The position numbers and the translations under genes were made by a program. Positions 24,160 to 37,000 of a stretch of 64,000 nucleotides of DNA are shown here, piece after piece (within the stretch, counting starts at the first letter, position 1; the number at the start of each line of letters is the position of its first letter). The notes beneath the pieces are model-generated. The model made no database searches. It saw nothing but the letters and a program-made list of their open reading frames with translations, and had not been told where the DNA came from. The DNA comes from Sipunculus nudus (taxonomy: Eukaryota > Annelida > Sipuncula > Golfingiida > Sipunculidae), in the NCBI GenBank assembly GCA_026874595.1, contig CM049309.1, forward strand, positions 54,966,079 through 55,030,078, read 5' to 3'.

Positions 24160-25920
24160 TGTGTTGTGTGCACCCATGCCAGAATTTCAGCAGTGATGTT
24201 TGTGTAATTGTTACTTATTCAAAATGTTTAGTACCTGCATTGTTCATATACATGAGAATTCATGGTCCAGCATTGAAGCATTATACCTGGTGTATTTCCC
24301 AATGCACAGGTTCGCATTAGGCCTGTAGGCCTTGTTTTATACAAAACAGTTTTTTTATAACTGAGTGAGGGCACAATGTAAAATTGTGGAATATTCTCCA
24401 TTGCATAATTAAGAAGCTGTGGACATTTAAAAAGAACCGTTTGTGAATAATATATAGCATGTCTAAAAAAAATATATCCTAAAATATAAATTTAATGATT
24501 TTATTTGAAAATAAAAAAGAGAACCAAGCCTTTTAGAGTAATGTTTTGGAAGGTTGGAGCTGTCCAAAAATATAAGTTTGTAATTAAGTTACTTTGACCA
24601 CTCTGTTAAATCATTGCAGAAATAACTTTATGATATTAGGCCTTTCGGACACACCGTTTATAATAATTTCTAAACGTTCTCATGAACTCAACCCTTCCGA
24701 ACATGTCACTTGCATAATCAGTCTCATGATCCCTGCAGACACGCCACTTGCATCAAACGAACGAAACGTAGACACGTTACTTTCATCAACAATCTCGTTC
24801 GTGAACAATTTCCGATGACGTTGTCAAAAGTTCAAACCAACAGCAGCTAAACATAAACGCTACTGTTACCCTGCTCAAATATGTGTCAGTCAGTTGAATT
24901 CAATGTCGCATATCCCGCTATCTGTTACTATTAGGATCGCTGTAATTACTGTAAAGACTGTGTTAAGTCATTGTTGTCTGGTAGCTATCTAACTTCATAA
25001 TCAGGTGCATGTATCGCTTTCTGTAAGGCCACTATGAGAACCGCTTAAGTACAAGTAATTGGTTTCCCGCAGCTTTCTGTTTCGACCGCTCAAGATTCCG
25101 TCGGGGCAACGTTTCGTTATTGAAAGGCCGCTTTATTTACTGTTAGGACTGAATTAGTTACTGTTTTCACTGCTGTTGTTAAAGTTAGGATCGCATCAGT
25201 TACTTTTATGAAAGCTTAATGTGCTGTCAGGTTTAACATGAAATAAGACATATAGGTATAAGTACAGACAGGATCTTTGTATCCCCGGATGGAACAACCT
25301 TTACTATAAATTGGTATTTTTGTGTGTGTGAAAACATCAAACCTTTAATATCATGTATGAATGGATGGAATATTGGGGAAAGCGGTACCACTGAAAATAT
25401 TGGGTATACTAATAGTTTTTTTTTTTTTTTTTTTTTTTTTTGTAAGGGAAAAAGTGGGGCGCCACTTATACTCTGATACTGTGTTTTTTTGCGCAGTTTA
25501 CCTCTCCATCACTGCCACCTAAAATATTAACACTATGAACCATAGACTAATAGACCGGTTTCGTCCCTATTGAGCAATTTAACAAATTTTGGTAAAAGGA
25601 TGAAGCCTATATTTAGTTATCGCAATGGCCTCAACTATGACAGTAGCCTTGGCCTTTAATATTCACGTATTTGGTAAAAACTGAGCAGGATCGGCCAATC
25701 AGGTTGTTCAGAATGTCACTAAATGAAGCGCTGATTGGTCCATTTTAAGTGAAATTTCGTACATTGATCCAATACCTTGATTTGCTTTGAAACATGCAAG
25801 TGTTTAATTGTCACGAATCGTTTAATCAGACACATGACTTATAGTGCCACCTTATATTTTATTTTGAATGCATTTTACTATTTTTAAGAAATAACAGCAA
25901 TCATGATTGTCTTTTTTTTC
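24160..25920. other. Intergenic DNA between elements C and D
   Basis: No gene is seen. It contains a poly-T tract (about 25419-25441) and loosely repeated phrases such as GTTACTGTTAGGATCGC (24925-25210), possibly an old minisatellite. Confidence 0.5.
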
Positions 25921-27561
25921 CTGACGGAAAGTCAACTGAGGTATAGGAATGGCGCTTTGTCCGTCGTCTGGCCACAGGAGCTTGAATTACTATTAGTGTA
26001 GATTTCGGTTAAATTTGTTACTTTTCCTGGTCATTTCCTTATAACTATTACTTATCTGACATTTTCTTAACTTTTTTTAACACTTTATGGTCTATCTTCT
26101 TTATCATTTACTTAGTATTTGAGATGTTAGGTAAATAATAAAGAGATCATATTGTGTGTAAAATGCTAGGAACATGTCAGATAAGTAATAGTTACAAGGT
26201 AATGACCCAGAAATGTAAAAAAATTTAACCGAAATCTGCACTAATAGTTATTCAAGTGCTTGTGTTCTGGCAGTCCGTAACCACTCACCCTAGACACTAG
26301 TAACTGAATATCCAGGTAGGTTAATAAAAAATCTCGGAAACCTGAAATTAGGTCACTGTGACCTATATCCGCCAAGCTATGGGGCTCGTTAATACCGCCC
26401 AGAATAATTAAAAATTTGATTCAAACCTCCAGCATCTTTATTAATACATGGATTGTCATGAATCTTACCTTGACTATTGACCATGACTAGTTTTGTCAGT
26501 TCCCTAAAACTGGTGGCGCCTGCTGAACTTTTCTAATATTTACGTTTTTTATAGCAGTTATGTCAGTTTCTCAGCTGTGAATTCATCCAGAGTCTTGAAA
26601 CCCAGTGTGTTTATTGATTATGACTGGTTTCTTCAGTCCCTGACGACTCGTGGCGCCACCTGTATTTTTCTTTCTTTTTTTTTTCATGCATTTTTCCCTT
26701 TATTTTTAGACTGCCAAATTATATTGATACTATCAGATCTGCAACTGTGTTTTTTTATCTATGTTCTGAAACCTTGTGTGTTTATTAGTGCCCCTCTTGA
26801 ATAAGCGGATGCCCTATATTAATCACCCTGTCCGTCCGTCTGTTCGTCTTTCTGTATATCCGTCAAATTTATTTCCTGAAGATAACTCAAATTTAGATTG
26901 ACATATGGACTTCAAACTTGACTTATATTTGGTCCACCTCTAACGCAAAAACTCTTAGTGTTTTTTTTTTTTTTTTTTTTTTGGTCCAAAGGTCAATGTC
27001 ACAGGACCCATTTATTTAGAAAGATTGTGGATGCATTTTAGGCCAAACTTTTCATCCCAAACCTTCCATCTTCTACATATAGCTGACCTGCCATTAGGAG
27101 AATCGGGGTCACAAGGTCAAAAGTCGAGGTCACAGGGGCTCATCTTTCCACATATTTGTTTCCGGATGATAACACCAGTTTGGACTGACATATTGGTTTC
27201 AATCTTGACTTATCTATGACCTACCAATAATTTAAGATCCCTTTGATTTTATGTTCAGGAGGTTAAAGGTTAAGGACACAGGACCCACTTCTTAAACAAA
27301 ATGATTTTTTTAAACCAAACAATTCATCCCAAAGCTTCTATCTTCCATGTTTTCTCAGCTGTCAACAGCGGAAGGAACTTGTGGATTTTTGGGTCACAAG
27401 GTCAAAAGTCACGGGAACAGATGATAACTCTAGTTTGGGTAGACAGGTTGGCTTTAAACTGATGACAGGGCACATATTTTGAAAAGCTCAAAAACATAAT
27501 CCTTATTATATATAAATATATAGACAAATTCAGCGGAGCGTCGAGACCCATGGGTCCCTAG
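25921..27561 (+). mobile_element. Repeat element D, 1.64 kb, with degraded 5' hairpin
   Basis: Begins within the head (AAGTCAACTGAGGTATAGGA then GCGCTTTGTCCGTCGTC, nearly identical to C), but the left hairpin arm is replaced by a T-rich tract. Ends CAGCGGAGCG, GACCCATGGGTC, C and CTAG at 27531-27561. The interior repeats the cassette seen in C (AGGTCAAAAGTCGAGGTCAC, CCGGATGATAAC). It is interrupted by a MITE. Non-coding. Confidence 0.55.
25969..26273. mobile_element. MITE with long (about 90 bp) inverted repeats nested in element D
   Basis: Left arm at about 25980-26068 and right arm at about 26172-26265 are inverted copies of each other. Both carry CTATTAGTGTAGATTTCGGT or a near match, and AACTATTACTTATCTGACAT. 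It separates the GTCCGTCGTC head of D from the next AGTCCGTAACC, as expected for a later insertion. CTGG occurs at both edges, but a clean target duplication is not certain. Confidence 0.6.
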
Positions 27562-30500
27562 TTAATGTCGCTTCAACGGTATGCTTATTGGTCAAGGATG
27601 AGCAGATGAAGGAGTTGAGCAAGGCTGTTGATGTCACCTATATATTATTTTCAGTTGCTGCGCATTTTACTTGTATTTGAGATTGAAAATTACACCAATT
27701 ACCTCTCGGAAGTTTATTCAACTTTATATGCGTATCATTATTTTGGCAAAAACAATGTATTTTGCTTTTGAATATGACATTTAAACTGGGTCCAAGAAGT
27801 TTGAACCAAGCCCAGTATTCAGAATCTTATCTCTTTGATCCAGCAGAGTTTCAACAAGATTTTGCACAAGGGATCCCCGATTTTGATGTAACACTTAGGC
27901 AAATTCTCAACAGCTGGTCCAAAATCATAAAAAAACTTATCAATTTGTTCGTTGATCTTTTATTTATCCATTTTTTTATGCCATTGGTGCCATCTAAATT
28001 ATATTTCTCATTTTTTTTAACATGGTTAACATATGTTGAGAGTATCATTATTTGTCAAAGTTTCAGATTGTATTAGCTCAGCAGTGAGCTTTATCCTTGG
28101 AAACTTGGGTGGCATAATAAAAGGTTGATTTTATGATAACTGAACAATGCATATTGCTTTAACAAGTGGTTTCGTTGGTCATAATTGTAAGGGGAAGGTA
28201 GGACAAAGACTCATTTCACAATCTATTATAGCCGGTTTTTGTTTTGTCGAAATAATCTGTATTTGTGTCCGAAAATGAACGCTCAAAATTTTCTTTTGTT
28301 TTCAAGTTTGCCTAAAAATCTTGCATGAACTGGACAAACACTTGCATTTAGTCTTGTATACAAGCATACATTGCGTAAAATAACACCTGCGGTACAGGCC
28401 ACATTGTTTATTCCAAATACAGATACACGGTTTGACTATACCACAATATATTCCTCACAATAGATCGGATATGATATGAATTATATATATACACATTACA
28501 TGCATATCAATAGATATGTTACATGAAATATTAATACTATTAAATTTGGCGTTTATATTACAAATGCGCATGCATGTTCCACGAAGGTTTAACAATCCGA
28601 ACCAGTGCATAAATTTTAAAGGAATGGATCCAGTAAAAAAGATCCGTTTACCTAGGCTTGTTTAACTATACATGGTTCTCACGTAATCTGCAAAGTGTGA
28701 CCGCATCTGCGTTAACGTATCGGGCTAATCCTATCATAATATCCTTTTTATTACTGTATTAGGGATAGCTTGGGAATTTAACTTATCAAGGACTTTTTAT
28801 TAGAATCTGCCCCATGTAGAGATTGTGTTGGCACGTCTGAACGCTCAGTATCTATACGGATGGTTCCCCAAATGTCCACAAGGGGAGGCGGGCGCTGGCG
28901 TCATTAAACAAGGTTACACAGTTAATTTGGCAGCCAAATGACAAAGGGGAATGGGTGCAACTCTTTTTAATAGAACTGTATGTATATTTACTTTCTTACT
29001 CCTTCAGATTCGCACTGACTGCCCTGGCTTTTTACCAAACATCACAATGATAATGGTGTAATTGTTCCGGATTCATCAAATATCTCCGGCAACAAAACGT
29101 CGGCACTGCCAGTCTGACATGCAGTCAAAACCCATACTGAATTATGACAAGTTTCAATTAACACTCAAGTATTTGGTGGAACCTGCGGGAATGTTCACTT
29201 TACGCATGGCGACCATGTTGATGGATCTTGGGGACGTCGTGTTGCATGAATACTATCACGACAAATTACAATTTCCGCACGCCTGAAATCGAACAAAAGA
29301 CTTAATGCAGCGCAAACAGAATGACAGGCAATGATAACGCGGTATTGTGTTCCATACCTATAATGTAGAAGCGCACTCCGGCGGCGAACGGGCTGATTGT
29401 GTCGTGTGGATCACACTAGGGCCCACGAACCGTTTTCCTGTCCGTTTCAAAGGAAAATTCTTCTTAAAACTGAAGCACCTGTTACTGTTGGCATCTGTCA
29501 TATTAGCAACACTTATTATCCTCAAATGTTTAAAGGGTTCGTGTAAGTGGCAGAAAGGGTAAAGAAGGGCTATCATGAGAACGTTAGTGACACTGAATGT
29601 GTCTGATCGTTGGAGGATCACTGGATATTTGTCAGTAAACATTAGAACCATTACACTGGAAAATAAACGAAACGACTGTTCAATTGTCTTGGCTCTGAAA
29701 TTATTCCCTGATATCGCTTTGGTTATTATTAATATATGTGAAACGCAGTTTGTACCATTGTCGTCATGGTTATCGAATTTTACACTTACCCTTGCACTGG
29801 AGCAGTAAACTGTAAATGACTCGGAGGTCAAACGACAGACTTCCACTAATCCTTGTTCTGAATCTGATTCATTCTCTGCCTTTCCTTGTGATGTTTAAGG
29901 AATGACGTTCTATTATGAAGTTTCGCCAGTTTGTGTAAACATTTCTAAGATTTAAAACGAATCCAATTTAATTAACAAAGAATTAAAGACCTTCTACTGA
30001 ATTGTCATGTAAACCATAACACGAATACAGATATTTAGGCAACATTTCCAGGAATAACATAAGGCAGTAAAACAAAACCCGTAACAAACAGTGACCTGGT
30101 TGGGTGGAGACCTGCCTTGTTTAGAAGATTACTATTTTATCTATTACATCGATCTCTAATATATACATAAATAAACTTAATTATATACATCCAGATCTAC
30201 ATCTTTTCTAGCATTACCTGTGCTTCAAATAAATGGTATATCATCAGTAATGTGACTATACTCTTGATTTACAGGCTACCTAGTGCTGGTACCTGATGAA
30301 GAGAAGATTTCTTCTCATTATTAGAATACAAACTCGTCTCCCTCAGACTTTCAGCCATGTATAACTCTGGTCTCGTGTGAGAGACGCGCTATAATGGTCT
30401 CACATGATGACTAACTATATTGAATTATATGGAATATTTACTTTTACGCTAACTAATGTAGGCAAAAACCGCCTCAGTTATATATATATTTTTTACAATA

Positions 30501-30829
30501 ATGGAGAAAACATTCCCTTGATTGATACATGATCGTTAAATATAAAACAGAATGTCCTTCAGACTGGCCTTCCAAAATAAACCTCTACAACTCATTTCAG
30601 TTTTATCCCATATATACTGATAGCCAGTGGCTGCAGGATTATTCATGGATGTCTTAGGTAAATATTATGTAATATTTGATACAATTAGTTTTTGATCTAC
30701 AATTGGCACTCTGGAAGAATAAGACGACATCACCATGACAACAAGATTCCATCACGCGCAGTAACGAACAACATATTATATTTCATTTAAAAAATGATGC
30801 TCGGTGGAACCACGTGATCCACCGTCGCT
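27562..30829. other. Intergenic DNA between element D and the FREM1 3' end
   Basis: No gene is supported. Open frames at 27762-28076 (plus), 29062-29286 (plus) and 29358-29846 (minus, 162 codons) show no recognisable domain and no convincing splice sites. The FREM1 3'UTR presumably extends into the right end of this stretch on the minus strand. Confidence 0.5.
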
Positions 30830-31035
30830 TCAGGGAAGCTCCCTCAGTTCGTGAGAACAGATATATCGGGCGATAATACGGTGACAAGGTTTGTTGACCA
30901 TTTGTCCCTTGTGGTTGACGAGGACACACCTCCTGCTGCGGGACTCTTTTGGGTATCCCGTCTTCCAGTGGACGTAGTTTACTGGCTGAAGTCCGACGTA
31001 CTCCCACTGCTGGATCTGGTGACGGTTGGTCAGAC
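30830..31035 (-). CDS. FREM1: FREM1 coding exon 9: second half of C-type lectin domain and stop
   Basis: 206 nt including TGA, acceptor ATGTACTTAG|GT. Encodes GLTNRHQIQQWEYV, then RRCVLVNHKGQMVNKPC and ARYICSHE, with the last paired Cys of the domain. Neither an EPN/QPD nor a WND calcium-binding motif is present, so calcium-dependent sugar binding is unlikely. No AATAAA is visible on the minus strand in the first 800 nt past the stop. Confidence 0.9.
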
Positions 31036-34000
31036 CTAAGTACATAAATCAGACCTCCAGACATTGACAAGCCAACAGAAAAGTATTTATTATTCAGACC
31101 TGACAACACGCACATGAAAGCTATGCAGGTGGGGACAGACTGACAGACTTACGTGATCAACATTCACGGCACATAAGTTCTTGCATATTTATTGACTGTT
31201 ACACTTATATACTAAACGAAGTTGATCCCCAACTGATTCATAAACTAACGACATACATGTAGAAAAGTTCAATGCTTCATTTAACGAGCTGCATTAAATT
31301 CTGAGATACAAATGACACCATAAGTATGGTACAGTTTAAAATAACAAGGATATCACGATGCTAACAGTGCATGTGGGACTGCCTATCATTGATGGCACTG
31401 TGACTCTTGAAGAGGGGATCACGGATGGTAAATTGGCTAGCGATTTTATATGATATATCAAACTCTAAGAATTATGTTATTATGGGACGGGGGTATAAGA
31501 ATATTTATCACTGGTTTTATGTCAATATATGATAGGAATGAGGTCAGTTACCCGATTTCACCTTTAGTGGTAATGTGTAACAGGTCACTCCGCTGCAAAT
31601 TTACGCTATCACCTTGGATAAAGACACAAGACGTCGCATTGAAACCTGAAAAGACTGAGTCAACTACTACACAAATGCTGTCCAAGCCGCCTGCCCATGT
31701 TTTCGTCATTATGTAGGTCGGACGGGAGGAAACTTACCTAAGCCTACTTTAATGCACATAATTATTAAGGATTATAAAAAAAAACATGAACAATCTCCTT
31801 TACCGGTAGGTCTAATTCCGAGTAAACCCGCAAGAAAATAAATGTGTCCAGTGCAAGAGTACATTAAAGGAAAACTCCAATTTGTAACTATGAAAGATTC
31901 TTGCCAAAATGGATACTTTTTAACAGAGATGTATAAACGAAGTATACCGGTCAAGTCTATGGTGGAGATCGGTCGCAAAATTTAACCATGATGTATCTGA
32001 GGACAATCTGCAACTGGAGAAACGACTTCAATTCATGTGCTGTAATAAACCAATACAAACCTGTCCAGAAGTGTTTGTAAGATGAGAGTTTAACGAGTTC
32101 CCGCAGGTGGCGCTGTGACTGTACGTTCGCCAGATTTGCTCCGAAGCGGTTCTTGCATTCTTGCTGACCAGTGTACCAAGACACTTTCTCGTCAAACACT
32201 TTGTAGCACTCTGAGTTGTATCTTTCCCAATCTAAAAATATGTGATACATCCCTGAATATTACATGGTGGCACTATTTACATTCAATGAAATAAACCAAC
32301 TAGTGTTCTTGAAAGGAAAAGGTACAACTGCAAAGAAGCGGAACTGTTAAGAATAAAACACAACTAACCAACCGTCCAGGGCTCGTGCCAGAAATATGAA
32401 TCATTGACTAAATTTTGAAGAACTAATAACAAAATATCCCCATGCAGGATTTATCACACGAAATTAGCCGACATGTCTTCTCCAACTTAGGTGTTTGGGA
32501 AAGGCCAACGGGGTACAGAAGTCTGAAGGTCCCTTGTGGCCACGTATCCATGATACGATCGTGCGGGATTGGTACATATTCATTCGCATAAAACCGTATG
32601 CTTCTGTGAGACGAAATGATGATTGACGTAAAATGGTTTATGCCAATAAAGTCACTTAATTGGCTTTGACACAGGGTCAGAGGTTTTGCAGGATTAAAAA
32701 AGAAAGTCTTATTTTTACCGAACATGCATATTAATTGATAGGTGATTCTTAAAACGTAAAATGGACAGGTTACAGGTCCTTTTTACTGGCTTGACTATAG
32801 CAATATTAATTCGAAATGCAGGTTTACTTCCTAAAATTTCAAAAAAGTTTTCATCATTTACAGCAAAATTTGGCATAATTCTGCAGATGCATCAATCAAA
32901 TAAAGAGAACTATGACAAAACATGCATGAGAGAATCAACGTTCCTTTTATCAGTGCTCGCTGTTGAATATTTCAATTTCACGAAAAACCTGGAAACGTCT
33001 TCTTACACTGACATCTCAAATCCAAACACCTCAATATTTCGTATACACATTTTCATAATAATTATGCAAATTCACATAGGTACATTATATGTGAGTATAA
33101 CATTTAATTTATGTCGAGAACATAACACATTCTTATGTACTAAGCTAACTAACAACCTATCCGTACCTGGTGGACAATCTTTGGCCGCTTCGTCCCGGGC
33201 CGGAGGGCTGTGGACTACAGCATATCGTCGGTACATGCGGACCCAACGACTGCCGTCACACTTGTACATGGTCTGAGTGAGCATGTCATAATACATCAGG
33301 CCACGGCGATGTTTGGTGCAGGGTTGAGAGGCCGGCTAAACGAGAGAAATCGTGTAAGTTATATGCCTGTAACAAGTGGGGATCAGCAGAACAAGAAGCA
33401 GTACAAATAAAATAACAAAAAAGTTACAAACTAGATATTTCTTGGCACCGCAGGTGCCCTAGTATCTCAAGACAATTAATCCCCCCCCCCCCTTAAGGAT
33501 AGGCCCCCCCATAATCAGCAGCATATACTGACACTTAGTAAGCGACTATGGTTTCTTCCATCTATCAACTTGAGAAACAATATTTTTCACCAAATATGGG
33601 AGCCAATATGTTGAATCTCTCTTGAGAAAAGAGCATTAATTTATTTTACAGAAACAGGAAGCTAGGTGGCGCCACCTGTCTGGTTTTCATGAAAATTTTC
33701 CAAGATGGATAGACATGCCAAATTTAAGACAAATACCTTTTTTTTTACAAATTTTCACCCAAAGTAGACGTACAGATGGACGCAACGCTAAAACGATTGC
33801 GGATGGCGCCACCAGTCTCGAGTACAAAATGTAGGAGTCCAAGATCTATGGATATGCACATTTTTAGGCCAGTAGGGCAAATCACTCCTCAGAAAAGGGT
33901 ATTAACTTATTCTACAAAAAGGGAATGTAGGTGGCGCCACCTGTATGGTTAATGAAAAAACTTTCCAAGATGGATGGACATATATAAGTCAAGTTTGAAA

Positions 34001-37000
34001 CCTATATATCAATCCAAGCTGGAGTTATCAACAGAAAATGAATTTTTTAGACAGGTGGCTCCTCTGATCTCACCTTTGACCTTGTGACCTAAAAATGGAT
34101 AGGGATCTTCCTCTATTGGCAGGTTAACTATATGTTCAAGATAAAAGGTCTGAAATGTAAAGTTTGGCTGAAAATGCATCCACAATCTTTTCAAAGACTT
34201 TTTCAAAGACCTTTGACCCCATTACTTCAATATCAATTGAGGTCTTGCTTTATTGATGGGCCATATATAAGTCAAGTTTGAAATCCATATATCAATCCAA
34301 GCTGAAATTATCATCCAGGAAACCTTATTTTTTTGTCAGATGGCTCCTGTGACCTTCACCTTTGACCTTGTGCACTCAAAATGGCCAGGGGTCTTCCTCT
34401 ATTGCCTGTTGAACTATATGTGCAAGATAAAAGGTCTGGGATGAAAAGTTTGCCTGAAAATGCATCAACAATCTTTAAAAGATTTGTCCTGTGACCTTGA
34501 CCTTTGACCTCGAGACCCCAATATCAATTGGGATCTTGCATTTAATGGGACATATATAAGTCAAGTTTGAAATCCATACGTCAAAAAAAGCTGGAATTAT
34601 CATCCGGAAACTAATTTTTTTGACAGATAGCTCCTGAGGCCTTGACCTTTGACCTTGTGACCCCAAAATTGATATGGATCATCCACTTTTGGCAAGTGAG
34701 CTATATGTTCAAGATGGAAGTTCTGGAATGAAAAGTTTGGCTTAAAATGCATCCACAATATCTTTAAAGATGTGAATCCAGTGACCTTGACCTTTGACCT
34801 CATGACCCTATAACTTCTTACTTTAGTGCTGGGCCATACATAAGTCATGTTTGAAATCCATATGGCTATCAACACTGAAGATATCATAAGAGGTGTGAGA
34901 TTTTCACCAAATATGGAAATATTAAAGGTCAAGGCCACTCTCATGGTAAAGGTCATGACCCAAATTTAAATAGACCTCATCCCATAACCCATCTCTCTAC
35001 ATGTTCATAATATGAAAGAAATATGTCCATTAGTTTTTGACTTATAATGCTCACAGTACTGACAAATGGCAATTATGGGGATATTAAAAGGCGTAAAAAA
35101 AGGATAATAGGTGGCGCCACCAGTTTCCGGCATATCACAAGGCTATCCAAGATCTTTGGTCACCTTGATTTTTGGACCAGTCCAATGCGAGCTTTCTTGA
35201 GATATTTTAGGATTTGTGTTTTTTTTCCAGCAAAAATGGACCTATTCAAGGTCAAGATCACTCTCTTAGCAAAGGTCATGACCCCATTTTAAATAGGCTT
35301 CGTCCTCTTACCTATATCTATACAAATGTAAGTTTGTAAAAGATCAGTGAAATTTTTGAGTTATCCCGCTCACAAAAATTTTCTGCGGCGGCGGCGGGGG
35401 GACCGTCGTGAAACCATAGTATCCCGACTTTGTCTGGGGATACAATAAATTACATGAATAAAAAATGAGTCCAAAACAGTAAAAATATTTACAGTTAAAA
35501 TATTTTTATCTGCACTTGGACTCAGACATAGCTGCGGAATAGACATTGCCTTTTCTTTGCCATGTCCTTTCATTCGTATCCATGGCCATGGAAGCTAAAT
35601 TCCAATAATGTGCATCATTTTAGCTGATCTGTTCACCTACAGGGCGCAACATCTTTCTAGGAACCAGGTCTTGTGCTCCGTTCAGCAGAGATCGGCTCGT
35701 CTGTGCGGTTTGGAAAACTATTTCTGAACAATCTATATATATAAAGGCTTGTATAAATGGTGAGTTTCCAGTGCATGTGGTCCTGTTGATAAGTTGTTGT
35801 TGTATTTATTACCTGGTAAGCTGTGGTTGTAGGTATTGCCGTAGTTGTGGTCGCCACTGTGGTACTAAGCCGGATCCTCCTTTGGCCTTTACGACGACCA
35901 GATCTATCCCTTGCCCAAACCGTGTCCCCGCTGTCAGAAGATATGTCTGTAGTGGCCACGCGTGCTGAAGGCTGAACCACCATACCTAAAGGATTTCGCT
36001 CATCCTTGCGAATCATCCCGAGATATTCCTCACAGTGACCTGCCAATAATAAGAATATGGAGGAGGTCATGGACATAGCATGATATACCTGTCTATGACC
36101 TGGCCATTAAAAAATATGCAAGGGGTAGAAATAAAGGACATGGCCAGATATACATGCGGCTGACATGGATACATCACCGATAATATGCCAGAGATGATGT
36201 TTATACGGACATCCCGAGATGGGATGACTGTGACCTTTTTTTATAAAAAAAATATACAAGAGGATGAAGTAATTGTAATAACGAGATAAACTGATGGTAA
36301 CCTGGAAACTATATTGAAAATGACAATGAAAGTAAAAAGGGACATTCAGAGATACACCTGAAAATCACAGAAATATGTCAATTTGGAAGTAATAGGCATC
36401 CAGAGATGTTCATAACGGTGACCTGGAAATAAGGAAATATGAGATAAAAGCTCCTCAACTCTTTACAGAAATGTCATTAACTTTTTTAATTGGGAGGATT
36501 ATTTTTCATTAATTTATTCGCCAGTATTCGCTGTAATGAAGATGGACAAATATATATGGGAACCGTTTTCATTTTTAAATATGAATCAACCAGACTCTTA
36601 AAAAAGAGAAGATCAATAGAAGACATACCGTTTTTATAATCTACAATGCGAATGACAGTCTTATGCCTGGCAGCGACAACGGCGTTCGTTGGGGATCGTA
36701 GTAGGACTCGGAACTTCTCTACACTTTCTTCCCTGTTGTCCCGCCGGATTCGAACCCTCCACCCCACGGCATCCTCTCCTGGATAAACATGAATCATACT
36801 CGGGTCAGATCCCAGCATTTTCTTTCAAAGCAGGTCTAACACGCTGCGAGTTTCACCCTGTTAATTTTTATGATGTCCTCCGCTACGATTTCCTTTGATT
36901 TGTTGCAACAGTCAAAGCAGGCACCACAATGTGTTTTGTTTTTACTATTTTTTTTTAGATTTTCAAATAGAATTGAAGCAAATAATTAAATTGTAAATCG

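Noticed and set aside
4134-27561. Assigning elements A-D firmly to Helitrons
   Set aside because: The 3' hairpin and CTAG-T of C and D fit, but A and B end CTTG, the 5' end lacks the TC start after A, and the hairpin-to-end spacing is too short; left unclassified.
29358-29846. 162-codon minus-strand open frame between element D and FREM1
   Set aside because: No recognisable domain, no splice context and an overlapping open frame on the other strand; frames of this length are expected by chance somewhere in 64 kb.
32761-33276. 171-codon plus-strand open frame
   Set aside because: It overlaps FREM1 exon 7 on the opposite strand and intron 7; no domain, low-complexity AT-rich composition on the rest.
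36740-36765. GGGTTCGAATCC on the minus strand looks like a tRNA B-box or T-arm
   Set aside because: It lies inside FREM1 exon 5 and is explained by the codons for RVRIR; no acceptor stem, anticodon arm or A-box can be placed around it.
36779-36818. FREM1 exon 5 starting further upstream at the ATG near 36818
   Set aside because: The preceding exon ends in phase 1; only the acceptor at 36778 restores the Calx-beta sequence, and an in-frame TGA lies just upstream of that ATG.
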